This document shows, piece by piece, positions 1 through 9,477 of a stretch of 17,500 bases of DNA (its first letter is position 1; every line of letters begins with the position of its first letter). A program made the translations under genes and the position numbers. The notes under the pieces were generated by a model. That model did no database searches. It had not been told where the DNA came from and worked only from the letters and a program-made list of their open reading frames with translations. Location of the stretch: assembly GCA_009663005.1 (NCBI GenBank), contig VIGQ01002186.1, forward strand, positions 1 to 17,500, given 5' to 3'. This DNA is from Actinidia chinensis. Taxonomy: Eukaryota > Streptophyta > Magnoliopsida > Ericales > Actinidiaceae.

Positions 1-560
1 TATTAAATGTGTTCTAGTTTTCTATAATAAACGTTTTCGGGTAAAAATTCATATTTTCGTAAAAATTTAATACGTAGAACATAACATACATTAAATTTTA
101 TTTAAATAACGTGTATTTTGCTTCTTTGTATTTATGGTGTAAATTTACAATTTAATTATTTAAATTTTATATTTTCAAATATTGAAGATTTACATTTAAT
201 TTTCCAAAATTATACTTGTTTGCCTATTTAATTACAATTGGGCTTCCACCTCCAAAAAAACTCTGTTAGATACTAATTTAACCTTTCTCGATTCGGAACT
301 TCATAATACTCTAAACAAATCAATGACTGTTTACCAATCCAAAATTTCATTGGGATGGTACCTTTCATAGAATTTGAAAAAGTTCTTATGATGATGTCCT
401 CCTCCTTCTGTAATCGAATCTATCCAGAGGATTAAAAGGGATCTGTTCAAATAGATATCCTCAGATTCATCACCACCTACCACCTTGAAGGGTTAGTTGC
501 AAATATTGGACCTTCCTCAATCAAATAAACATTGTCGAACTTATTCTAAAATCTCATTCA
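1..560. other. AT-rich stretch without a recognisable gene
   Basis: The first 240 bases are extremely AT-rich and low in complexity. From about 240 to 560 the composition is more balanced. I could not match any reading frame on either strand to a known family. The part from about 400 to 560 may continue the minus-strand retroelement suggested by the primer-binding site at 1440-1451, but I see no diagnostic motif. Confidence 0.5.
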
Positions 561-1451
561 TGTGATTCAAATTAGCATATTTTTCCTTCCACCAAGGTGG
601 ATTACAACTCTGGTTCACCACGAAAATTCGATTAGGACTTACCCTAATTTCTCTTATTCTTCATCTTCATTTTCTCTTTCTCTTAGCCAGTTCATAGCAA
701 ATGACAAGCTCAGTCAACTCGGACAAAATTGGTCAAAGTGGCCCAAACCTGGTCAAAATTGGCCCGCCATCAGTACCGATCTGGGTGAGTCGAAACCACT
801 CGCACACCTCAATCGAAGATCAATTGCACACAATCGAACACAAATCTCAGCCTAAACAGTTTCGAAAGTCAAGATTCAAACAGGTTTTGGTCGAATCGAA
901 GTAATCGCCGCGATAATCGGAACTCGAGCACGCTTGACGCTTCAAATCGAAGTCGCAATCGACAAGCTAGATCTTCGATCGTCAATTCGAAGGTTGCTGA
1001 GGCAATTAAATTTATTAAAACTCTGTTTAAGCATGGAAACAAAGTTTTTCGAAGCTGTTCTGGCGCAAATCGACGCATCGCAGACTCGACACACTTCCAA
1101 AATTGTGTCGCGACCCGATGTTATAGGGCTCGATTCGAGGGCTGTTGAGGTCCATTCACCTCAATACAGTCGATTTTCAGAGAAGTCTGGTTCGATTTGA
1201 CGAGGTTAACTCTAGATTTCATTCAAAATAAAAAATGCTCGAACAACTCAAATCTGAATGCGACAGGGGCTCGAAAATGACTAATCGAGGCTTCTCGAAT
1301 TAAGGAAATTGAGGTCAAATCTAATTTCGTGGTTTGATGTGGGAAATCATCTGCGGCAAACCGTCCGGTTGAAAACTAGGGCTTCGGTAGCTTTTCCGGC
1401 GGTTCTCAGGCGACAATTTACCGTTTAGAATACCAAAGCGCTCTGATACCA
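560..1451 (-). mobile_element. Putative leader/gag end of a decayed minus-strand LTR retrotransposon
   Basis: The anchor is the primer-binding site at 1440-1451 on the minus strand. Reading leftwards from it (downstream on the minus strand) gives the place where an LTR element keeps its untranslated leader and the start of gag. No intact gag frame remains: the longest open stretches on either strand are under 100 codons and do not resemble a capsid or zinc-knuckle protein. The block keeps many TCGA motifs, unlike the AT-rich DNA around it. The left border is a guess, and I cannot place the adjoining LTR, which should lie at about 1452 and beyond. Element superfamily is undetermined, since both copia and gypsy elements of plants use this primer site. 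Confidence 0.35.
1440..1451 (-). other. Retrotransposon primer-binding site (initiator tRNA-Met type)
   Basis: On the minus strand these 12 bases read TGGTATCAGAGC exactly, which is complementary to the 3' end of plant initiator methionine tRNA. This is the classic primer for minus-strand DNA synthesis in plant LTR retrotransposons. The next bases on the minus strand (GCTTTGGTATTC) partly repeat the motif. A correct LTR end (CA) is not directly adjacent; a few T residues intervene. Confidence 0.6.
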
Positions 1452-1454
1452 AAA

Positions 1455-3450
1455 CGATTTTGCATTAAAAAATCAATAGCTCTAGCCTATTATTTAAAGC
1501 TTAAAAGACTCAAACTAGACTCTCATGAACAGATTATAGCTGAACAAACTAAAATTTACAACTACTAAGCTAATTGTACTGCATTCCAAATTTTGTTGGT
1601 ACTAATACATTATATGTTGGATTACTTTTGAGAATTTAACTTCTTTGGTTTGATGGCCGCCTTAATACTTATCATTGTAAAAATTTAGACTTGATGCTGA
1701 GTATTATAAGCTTGAATGGCTTTATGAGAGGGATGGTTGTTATTATTGTGATTTTATATTATCAAATGGTCATTGAAGCAGTGGGACTATGATATTAATC
1801 AAAATACATAGAAAATTTATGTCGAAATTTATTTAGGAAATTCTAGATTTAGAATTTTTATTTTTGATTTTTATTATAATTGGGTCACTTATCCGGTCGG
1901 GTAATTGGTGGGGGAAATATTTTCTTTTGTGACAGTTATCAGATGCATTCTTAGGAGTAACTTGAAGGAGTGAATGTTCAATTAAAAAAGCATGGGATTA
2001 GCTCTCTTTTTTGTTATTTTCTATTCTCTTTTTTTATAAAAAAAAAAATTTGTTCCGAAATATATTGTGGTTTTGAAAGCGTATATGATTAATTTTTTCT
2101 TTCTGTATTTTGTTTTCTAATGCGAGTATTTATGGACTAAATTTGTTGTTGAGGTATTTGGTCATTTTTGTATTATACCTGTTTGTTTTTCAGTTATATT
2201 TTTTGTGCCATTGTAATTCTCTTAATCAAATTTCAAAGAGATATTTCCCTTCGGATAATGGTTGGATGATCGTTTTGTGGTTCGATACTAACTCAAAATA
2301 CATTGTTTTTGATGCGGGGGTTTTATCCTGAGTAACAGAATGTAGCGGACATCAAGTGTAAGGTAAAGGGACATGCTCAATGCTCCATCTTTCGTTTGGA
2401 TTTATTCTGACTGTTGTGGAGGAGAACTTTGGACAGGTAGATTATGTTTTTCTTTCCGTTATATGTCAAATTATCTGTGCTCTACAAATGTTTTTTGGCC
2501 TCAAAGCTAACGTGTTTGCTTTCCAGATTTGCACGGTTTTTGTTTATAGAAAAACCTGACATGTCGCCAGAATGCTATCATTGGGGGCAGTAAATCTGGT
2601 TGAATCTGGTTAGCAGTTCCATTTTGCAAGCTAGATTATTCCTTCCTTTCGAGAATCTGGATTTATTGTCCATACCACTTATCCCTATAATGTGCAGAAT
2701 ACCAAAATAATTCAGTGCAGATTATACCGATGAACCAGGAGAATTTGTCTCCACTAATGGCGTGTGCTAACTTTGTTTTGGCCTTTTAGTAATCACCAGT
2801 GGTGAAAATGGAAATTGGTCCGACACGTTCATTTCATTATCTCTTGTATTGTTGATTTACTTTTTTGAGGGGGTCATTATTGTCAGATACTGAAGACTTT
2901 GATTGAATTGTGATGTGATGCCCTATCTATAGTTAGAGTGTTATTTTCTCTACTCATCCTTTTTTCTTCTATATCCGCATTAATGTATATGCATGTTTTT
3001 GGATGTTTGTCGCTATCGTTTCATTCATTTTACAGTTCAAAGCGCAAAGTAAGGCTGTAGGAGTTTGGGAACAATTCCTCTATTGCACCTTCTAAAATAT
3101 ACCTCAATCTGCCCAAGTGTCCGTTATGGTTTGGGACAAAGTATTTAGGTGCATTTTATTTGGAGATTTCTGCATCAGGTTTACTGTGATGTTTTTGACT
3201 CCTGATAGAAGGCATGAGTTTCAAGTACTCATTCTTTTTGTTTTCCAAAGTAATGTCGTATATGGCCCTGATGGCCCGAAGGGCTTTTGATACTGCCCTG
3301 GATGTTTTGTGAGAAAAATGGAAGTATAATGCAAGTTTGTATGAGTCTAGGCGACTAAACTCTATTGGGAATGTGTTGTTGAGGTGTCCTCCTAACAAGA
3401 TATTTTGTTGGCACTTGGTTATCGGGCGAGATGTCCTGGAAGTTGAGGGA
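1455..3450. other. T-rich, intron-like stretch with no recognisable gene
   Basis: The plus strand is rich in T tracts and short GT/AG-bordered pieces, as in plant introns or their decayed copies. I looked for the upstream exons of the M16 peptidase found at 12315-15046, in particular the HxxEH zinc-site exon, and did not find them. Short open frames here, such as 2110-2331, are T-rich and hydrophobic by composition and match nothing I know. Confidence 0.4.
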
Positions 3451-3489
3451 TGAGATGATAATGTAGCCAAATGGGGAGAAGCTTTGTTG

Positions 3490-3608
3490 CCTTGGAAGTT
3501 ATTCTCATACGTATCTGCGTTTTTCTTTCCTTGTTGGATCATCACTGGAGATGGAACTAGAATTTGCTTCAGCAAATATTGAAATTGAGTGGAGGGGAGA
3601 CATACCCA
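3490..3608 (+). mobile_element. LINE-type (non-LTR) retrotransposon fragment, C-terminal pol region
   Basis: One frame reads PWK at 3490-3498 and then, in the same frame at 3541-3570, ITGDGTRICF. After a stop and a frame change, WRGDIP follows at 3590-3607. Plant LINE pol proteins carry, after the reverse transcriptase, a stretch of the form PWK...F...VGDG.RIRFWEDLWWGD.PL, and the order and spacing here agree with it. The piece is very short and broken; I found no reverse-transcriptase core motif nearby. A chance resemblance is possible. Confidence 0.38.
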
Positions 3609-3827
3609 AAAGATAGAAGAAAAGGAACAAAAGGAGTGGAGATTGAATCTTCCAAAGTTGCTTTTCCTTATAAACGGACACCAACAACAGAAAAACCACT
3701 GACATGCCATTCTATAGAATGCAGACATTATACAAGGGGGACACCCGGACAAAAAGATTTTTCTTTTACAAAACAGGAAATATATTTTTATATATCTAGT
3801 ATATTGATATTGATATATTATAATAAC

Positions 3828-3953
3828 AAAAATCTACAGTTGCATGCATAAGCTTATAAGCTGAAAAATAGTGCTATTCTCACAATTCATAATGACAATA
3901 AGAAAACCCAAGGTATTACCTTTGTTTTCAAATATAAATTGATGTTTTTCGCA
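3828..3953 (+). repeat. Direct repeat copy A (partner at 4351-4465)
   Basis: This copy begins with AAAATCTACAGTT, continues through CACAATTCATAA and GTATTACCTTTGT, and ends near TTTTTCGC. The same ordered blocks recur at 4351-4465 in the same orientation with substitutions and small indels. The two copies lie about 520 bases apart. They could be remains of a locally duplicated segment or terminal repeats of a small element; neither shows clear TG/CA ends. Confidence 0.5.
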
Positions 3954-4350
3954 ATAAGATGTATATGATATGTGATATATTAAAATCACTTAATGAAAAT
4001 ATTCTGGGCAAGGCTTAGTAACTTTATTTGATGTGTTGTGACTGCATGTGTGAATATGAGAGGGGCTTCCGGAAGTCCGGACTCACTCTCTCTTGCAGGA
4101 GGCAGTGCCATGTGGTGAAATTGCCGAAAGAGGCTGGATGCTAATAGGGAGTTGGTGAGAGATAGGCTTGTAGGAACTATTTGAGTGCAGGGCCATTCTT
4201 GTTGACAAAGGAAAACATAGTTGAGGTTGGTGTTAATCCAGTTTAGGGGGTACAAAACCAACGGGAAGGGAGGAGGATGCGAATCTAAGACATTGAGACA
4301 ATGAACAACTGCCAGCGATGCCAACTGCATCTATGCTCCATCTCTCAGAA
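3954..4350. other. Spacer between the direct repeats; no recognisable gene
   Basis: About 400 bases lie between the two repeat copies. A minus-strand open stretch of 114 codons (3986-4330) spans most of it, but its product is low in recognisable motifs and I do not regard it as a gene. If the flanking copies are terminal repeats, this would be the interior of a short, non-coding element. Confidence 0.3.
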
Positions 4351-4465
4351 AAAAAAAAATCTACAGTTCCACGACATGAGTTGAAAATAGGTGCTTGCTC
4401 ACAACTCATAAGAAACCCACTGTATTACCTTTGTGTTTTGAAAATATGAACTAATTTTAGTCGCC
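4351..4465 (+). repeat. Direct repeat copy B (partner at 3828-3953)
   Basis: Blocks shared with copy A are AATCTACAGTT, CACAACTCATAAGAAA and GTATTACCTTTGTGTTTT, ending at TCGCC. It follows a run of A at 4350-4359. It is directly followed by TGGTATCTGAACG at 4467, which loosely resembles a plant retrotransposon primer-binding site, so copy B may be the end of an old LTR. That reading is weak. Confidence 0.45.
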
Positions 4466-4489
4466 ATGGTATCTGAACGTCATCACATC

Positions 4490-4856
4490 TGTCCCAGCTA
4501 GACTATAGAGCATGATCTTCAAAACACAGCACTAGAGAAATAGGGCGTTCAGGTGAAGAAGATAGAGGGAGAGGAACTTGTGTATTTATTCAAGTCACAA
4601 GTGTTTTCAAGAATTACAAGAAAACCACACTATATGTGATGGGGGGTGGGGGTGATAGAGAATTGCAACTAGAAAAGTAAAATAATCGTAATAAGATTTG
4701 CAATTACAATCTGAACCAGTTTTGACATGTACGAGACTGAAGGGAATTAGTAAATTAATAAGATATGTATAGTAGAGCACGAGTTCTCGATGACCACATG
4801 TAGAAATTCAGGTTATTTTTATGTATCAGTATATCAAAACTTTGTAATGTCTTACA
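4490..4856 (-). mobile_element. Possible minus-strand LTR (solo or truncated)
   Basis: On the minus strand the segment begins TGTAAGACATTAC directly after a purine tract (4857-4868). It contains AATAAATACACAAG, a plausible polyadenylation signal, at about 4580-4595, and can be ended at GGGACA (4490-4495). TGT/ACA termini and a preceding polypurine tract are expected of a 3' LTR. Against it, I see no matching target-site duplication and no primer-binding site past the far end, so a solo or truncated LTR is the most that can be claimed. The stretch also holds a G-rich run at 4641-4653 on the plus strand. Confidence 0.33.
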
Positions 4857-4868
4857 ATCGCCCCCAAG
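4857..4868 (-). other. Polypurine-tract-like site
   Basis: The minus strand reads CTTGGGGGCGAT just before the TG start of the putative LTR at 4856. Plant copia elements often have a G-rich purine tract ending in GATTG at this position, which primes plus-strand DNA synthesis. A pyrimidine interrupts the tract, so it is degenerate. Confidence 0.33.
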
Positions 4869-4901
4869 TGTTCGTCAAACAATTTAAACAATAATAACAA
4901 C

Positions 4902-4955
4902 GTGTGTATCACGAGTGTCGGTGCCGAGGGGGTGTGTATCACGAGTGTCGGTGCC
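4902..4955 (+). repeat. Perfect two-copy tandem repeat, 30-base period
   Basis: The 24 bases GTGTGTATCACGAGTGTCGG plus TGCC occur twice without a mismatch, at 4902-4925 and 4932-4955, separated by six bases (GAGGGG). Identity between the copies points to a recent slippage or duplication event in a region where everything else is heavily diverged. Confidence 0.85.
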
Positions 4956-5640
4956 CAACATATGAAACACTGACATGGAACCTTCTTAGAGTTGTCTGTG
5001 CTTCTTGCTGGCTATTATTTATTAATCCTTTGATAAGTGGGTTGTTTTTTCTGTTTTTTAGTTGACTAAGAAAGTATAGCGAAGAAATGCTGGATTATGG
5101 CCATAGATTACCTTGTGAACATTGAATAATGAGTTTATATCCCTTAAAAGATTCTTGATCCACTATTATGTCTCTCTTTATTCAGCACATCGTGCTTCAG
5201 AATTGTATTAAAATAGTTTTCTTCGTATGAGAGAGATTGCCTCTTGAATTACACTTCGTAGTTTGGCCTTTCATTAGAGAAGTACCTCCAATACTTCTTT
5301 AATGAATTATTCTGTGGCAGCTCTTCTCACCATCTATCTTGGAGAGTCATCCATTCCATAAGTTCACAGTTTGGTTTTTCACAATTTTTGTTATGTTTCA
5401 CATCATTTAATCCGGTCCAGCTGATGATGCACAGGTTACTTTACCCATAGCTACTTTGGTACCATCCAAGTTTTCAGCTTATGTTATCAGAGCCATCTAT
5501 GCCTTCTTACCTGTGAGTATTAGGAATGATTCTTTTTTTCATTGCTTCTTGATCTGGTAATGGCACATACTCGTGTTTCACTTGAAGACTTTTGTTTTCA
5601 AAAAATTTTCTTATGCAAAAAGGTAAGTTGTTTGATTCGT
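4956..5640. other. Unassigned stretch with a weak primer-binding-site match
   Basis: No gene is recognisable. At 5482-5494 the plus strand reads TGTTATCAGAGCC, one mismatch from the initiator tRNA-Met primer-binding motif, which would make the DNA upstream of it an old plus-strand LTR. I could not define its ends. The short open frame 5542-5724 runs into the repeat that begins near 5640 and has no known motif. Confidence 0.3.
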
Positions 5641-6049
5641 CCCAAAGTGAATTCTTTACCGCAAGTGTACGGGTTCGCGAGTAGTATAAAACTCGAAGTA
5701 CGAGTTCGATCCCACACGGAGTAGTGCCAAGGGGGGGTGAAAACCAGAATACTAAAACTATAGCCTCATCCTAAGTTTAATCCTAACTTATGCTTCAAAA
5801 AGAGAAAACAAAATCGGACCTTTAGTTTTGGGTTGATTTAACGATTTCTAAAGTTAAAAAAATAATTGAAACTGATTTAAACTGATAATAAAAACGACTC
5901 GGAATCAATTGATCCAATCAATTAGGTTTCTCGGAATCCATGGAGGCTCTTATAACTCAAATCCTTCGACACATCCATGGGTCTTGGAGTTCGGAAAATT
6001 TTGCTTTCAAACAACCGTTGTTTTTTCAATCTTCAATTCGTGCACAAAT

Positions 6050-6252
6050 AATGAACCCAACTCACGCATAAACGTTACAAGGCAGCATATATACTGACTA
6101 GCAATTCATATCTAACGTTACTTAGAATAAATCTGGTTGTTATCATCAAGGCTCGTGCAATCAATCGATTCATGTAGCACATATGATGAACCCACCTCAA
6201 ACGCATAAACGTTTCAGGCAACGTAATAGACTGAGGTAGCAATCCACGCATA
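6050..6252 (+). repeat. Local direct duplication, period about 133 bases
   Basis: Copy one (6050-6112) reads ATGAACCCAACTCACGCATA, then AACGTT, AGGCA, ACTGA and TAGCAATTCATAT in order. Copy two (6184-6252) reads ATGAACCCACCTCAAACGC, then ATAAACGTTTCAGGCAACGT and TAGCAATCCACGCATAT. The order and spacing of blocks agree with scattered changes. It probably arose inside the repeat before the repeat decayed. Confidence 0.6.
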
Positions 6253-6869
6253 TGTATTACCGACATAATAGGAACTCCTAGTTTTTCGAAGAATCTAAAA
6301 CGAAAGAGAAGAAGAATAAAAAATCAGAAATAAATCGGTGATATTAAATTTGCCTGTCCATTTTCACTTGATCCCCCAATCATCTCACAATCAATCCAAG
6401 TTAGAAAACACTAGCCAAGCATGGCTAAGAAAAACAAACACGATATATTGGAAGCAATTACGGTACAAGTTTATTTAATTAATGAAAACTTGAACGTAAT
6501 TACAAAAATAATGTAAACCTAAGAAATATGAGAACTAAATAAAAAACTCAAAGAAACCCTAACACTAAAGTAATAAAAGCATCTTTCCGTGCATAATAAG
6601 ATAAGGAAGTATTTATAGCAACACAAATTAGAATCTAGTAGAATTAGGAAACTCAAACTTCTAATCTGTCCCGTACGTGTGTTATCTTCTATTTGACCCA
6701 CTTTAGAGATCGAATCAGCATGCCTATTAGAGACAAAATGTAGCCTTTAAATCTTCTTTCCAACGCGTTAAAATTCAGCTCAATCGGATATCGGAAGTAA
6801 AAGTTATGGCCAAAATACCGGTGGGATGCCCTGATAGCGTTCCCGATACGCTGATCTTTTGCTTTTTCC

Positions 6870-7154
6870 GGGCGGTCGAACGGTCCTGCACAATTTTTGA
6901 CTTTTTCTCTGGCGTTTTCGAACGCCCAATTCCTCTTTAGTTTGGCGTTCGAACCTTAGGCAAAATCTCAACTTTCAAGAGTCTCGCACTTTTCACTGTT
7001 AAGCAAGGGAGTTCGACCGTTTTTCACATTTTTCGTCTTGGCGTTCGAACGCCCAAACTTGCCTTGATCCAGCGTTCGACGGTCAGTGCCAAAATTGAAC
7101 GTTTTTCCAGAGTTCGAAAAACACTCTAATTCCTTCTTGCTTCGCGTTCGAACC
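6870..7154. repeat. Cluster of TTCGAA-centred palindromic units
   Basis: At least eight related units occur at about 6870, 6911, 6944, 7010, 7040, 7071, 7110 and 7144, spaced mostly 30-41 bases apart. The best is GGCGTTCGAACGCC at 7040-7053, a perfect 14-base palindrome. GGCGTTTTCGAACGCC at 6911-6926 is the same with two extra T residues. Others keep only half: GGCGTTCGAACC, AGTTCGACCG, GCGTTCGAC, AGTTCGAAA, GCGTTCGAACCC. The spacers are pyrimidine-rich on the plus strand. Confidence 0.75.
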
Positions 7155-7330
7155 CAGATGCACTTTTTTTTCCTCTTTGCCTTTTTTTCACTTCTTTTCT
7201 TCCTTTTTAATCATCCTAACCTGCAATGGTCTCAGACATCATCCATTACACTATAAGTACAAAAACAATAAAAGAATAATTAAACTAATCTAGGGCCAAC
7301 TTAGGTCGTTTTAAACGGCGATTGGAACTA

Positions 7331-8990
7331 CAATTAGCAGTCAATCATTGTTTTTGCTGTTTCCTTTTTTTTCTGCCTAATTATGGATATCGCAAATATC
7401 TTTATTTATGAATAATCAGGGCAATTTTCTTCCTTTTTCTGTAGGTTTTTGGTATAATTTGGCTTTAGATGTTAATGGATTCTGCAATCTCTCTCTTGTA
7501 CTATGTTCTTTCTTTATGTTTGTGTAATAGGATTATCCATTGGAATTAAAGTGAGAAGAGCATATTTTTTTTAAAAAAAAAATTAAGGCTTCTGAGTACA
7601 TTTTTCGGATTATGTATACATAGATACATTCCTGCGATCAAAGTGAAATATAGTACATATGAGTGGGTCAATTAGGTGCCACTATTTTCTTTTTCACTAC
7701 TGGTCACACTTTTGTATTCAGGTACTTAGATTTCTTTGTAGGTGTCCAGATTTTCTGAGTACGTAATTCATTTTGTGTAGAGACTGCATTATGTGAATAT
7801 TTCTGCCTCGTATCAAAAATGCTCTTCTGTTGATTCAAGTAAGCCTTGATCCCTCTGTATGAATGTTTGGTCCAGTTTTTAACGAGGACACATATTGGTG
7901 ACATTAAGGATGAAAGTTTTGACAGCCCGGTTTTTCTCCTCTGGGCTGAAGTATGGGATTAAGAGAAGTAAAACACACATAATGGGCTTAGGACTTGCAG
8001 CATGTAATTTATCTAGACATTCAAAACGGAAATGGACAATTTATGTAGAAGGTTCATTTGTTAAAAAGGAGAGGGCACTCTCAGATTTTGTTCCATGACA
8101 ATACGTTGCATGGATATAGTTTTTAACCATTCACATTCTTAACACAAAAACCAAAAAAAATGAATTCAAGAACACTTTCCCTTTTGTTTTCATCAGGATT
8201 TGGCATTCCCCCACCCTGGTTATTCGCCCTTCTCCTATAGGTCTCTTTAAGTTTCTCTCTCACACGCAACCATTGCATAATAAATGCCCTGGAAAACCAT
8301 TTGCCTTTTCCTTTCAATATGAGAAAACTGCCTCTGTTCTCCACAATAACCATTAGAATCAAATGCCTTCCAACCATCTAACATCTTCTGACGACCATCT
8401 CCACTCCACATCTGATCTACCTCAAGTTGATTCTAGTAGGAAAAGTGCAGTATATGGAGAGCTTTTGCTGCCCTATGGTTTTTAATCCGTGCAAGCTCTC
8501 CCCTGCCACTAGATAATCTTATCTATCTTCGCTCTTGGTCTCTTTTAATGACATCATTAGTTGGGAAGAATTTAAGATGTTGGTTCCCTAGAGTCCTCCT
8601 AGCATAGGTAGGCAATCTGATGGAGAAGAGGGAGGAAGAAGAAGAAGACAACACACCAGTGCACATCCCTAACATACTGCCACATCATTCATCATTCAAA
8701 TTCTCATTAATCAAACTGTGATGATTTAAAATTTACCAGGATAATCATCCACATATTTTATATGCTATAGACCATAACTGAACTTGAAACAAAAACCATG
8801 TGCAAAAAAGTAAGAAAGGCAAAAGAAATGATAAAACAACTTCTAAAAAAAAGAACTAAAGGAGAAAACAAAAAAGGTTGCCCATCAGAAGATTCAAAGC
8901 AAAATCGCAATGCAGTCTTCAAACCCCTCCTCCTTCTATCATTACTCCATTCTTAAGACCCATTTATTACTTCTCAAGTGTTTTCTCTTA
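7331..8990. other. No convincing gene
   Basis: This stretch is T-rich at first and then mixed. A minus-strand open frame of 84 codons (8123-8377) and plus-strand frames such as 7895-8098 have no recognisable motif. The minus-strand frame is rich in basic residues and could be a scrap of a retroelement gag-like protein, but I cannot support that. A T-run meeting an A-run at 7565-7581 could form a simple hairpin. A GAA/GGA-rich simple tract lies at about 8622-8650. Confidence 0.4.
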
Positions 8991-9008
8991 TGCTCCTTAC
9001 TTCAATCG

Positions 9009-9150
9009 TGTCGGACAGGGCAACTTGGCGTGTCTATTTTTTTTATTTGGTTTCGTCAACACATTATGGGCACATCCCGGACAACGGCGTGTCCTCCCTA
9101 TGAACATCTGTGTCCTTGGCTAGATCCTTGTCCATATGTGCTTCTTAAGA
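9009..9150 (+). repeat. GTGTC-rich repeat, copy 1 of a shared 3' block
   Basis: The segment is peppered with GTGTC, GGACA and GTGTCC words: CGTGTCGGACAGGG, GCGTGTCTA, CCCGGACAACGGCGTGTCC, and TGTGTCCTTGG. It ends GTCCATATGTGCTTCTTA. The last 40 bases (from about 9109) recur with changes at 9490-9530, ending there TATTCCGTGCTTCTTAG. GTGTCC-rich strings ending in GTGCTTCTTAG are common in plant intergenic DNA, in my recollection, so a transposon-derived repeat is likely. No coding content. Confidence 0.4.
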
Positions 9151-9477
9151 ATAAGTGTAATAATTAGAGAATGTTATCGAGCCATAAAAGACATACGTAG
9201 GCAAAAAAAATGGCTTACATTCATTAATTCCATTGGTTTTGCTTATTTGCCAAAAAATAGGGTACAATGCTCATTTCTCTTTCTTGTAATAAATTCATTG
9301 GATCTGTTAGTCCAAGGTTCACTTATGAATTTGATGCTGAAATTTAACAAATCTTAAAGGCTACGCCTTTCTGTGTATAAACATCTTTTCTTGTTATTTT
9401 ATTTATTTTAAAAAATATGTGGTTCATTATTTTATTCAACTTGTCCAACATAACCGTATCATAATTTTTAGAAAATT

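Larger units (their letters stand above)
5640..7330. mobile_element. Composite dispersed-repeat-like element
   Basis: The left end carries CGCAAGTGTACGGGTTCGCG followed by GAGTTCGATCCCACACGGAG at about 5661-5721. I have seen variants of this pair (CGCAAGTG.ACGG then TCGATCCCAC.GGGAG) many times in plant intergenic DNA, so I infer a transposon-derived repeat, but I cannot name the family. The interior shows a local duplication (6050-6252) and a cluster of TTCGAA-centred palindromic units (6870-7154). The right end, near 7260-7330, is a less structured A-rich piece ending around GGTCGTTTTAAACGGCG. No protein domain is visible. Borders are approximate. Confidence 0.45.

Noticed and set aside
562..1200. 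Overlapping plus-strand and minus-strand small open frames
   Set aside because: They lie in the TCGA-rich block, where TCGA-based words give few stops in several frames. No homology or start context supports a gene.
3156..3752. Minus-strand open frame of 198 codons, the longest in the window
   Set aside because: Its product has no recognisable domain, is biased in composition, and overlaps the plus-strand LINE-like fragment whose motifs are better. A frame this long can arise by chance in 17.5 kb.
4641..4655. G-quadruplex candidate (GGGGGGTGGGGG)
   Set aside because: Only two G-runs are present, so an intramolecular four-tract structure is not supported.
4902..4955. CRISPR-like repeat-spacer pair
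   Set aside because: There are only two copies and a six-base spacer, in DNA of plant nuclear character.
5690..5725. tRNA-like T-arm (GAGTTCGATCCCAC)
   Set aside because: No matching acceptor stem, D-arm or anticodon arm can be built in the preceding 60 bases. The string belongs to the repeat end.
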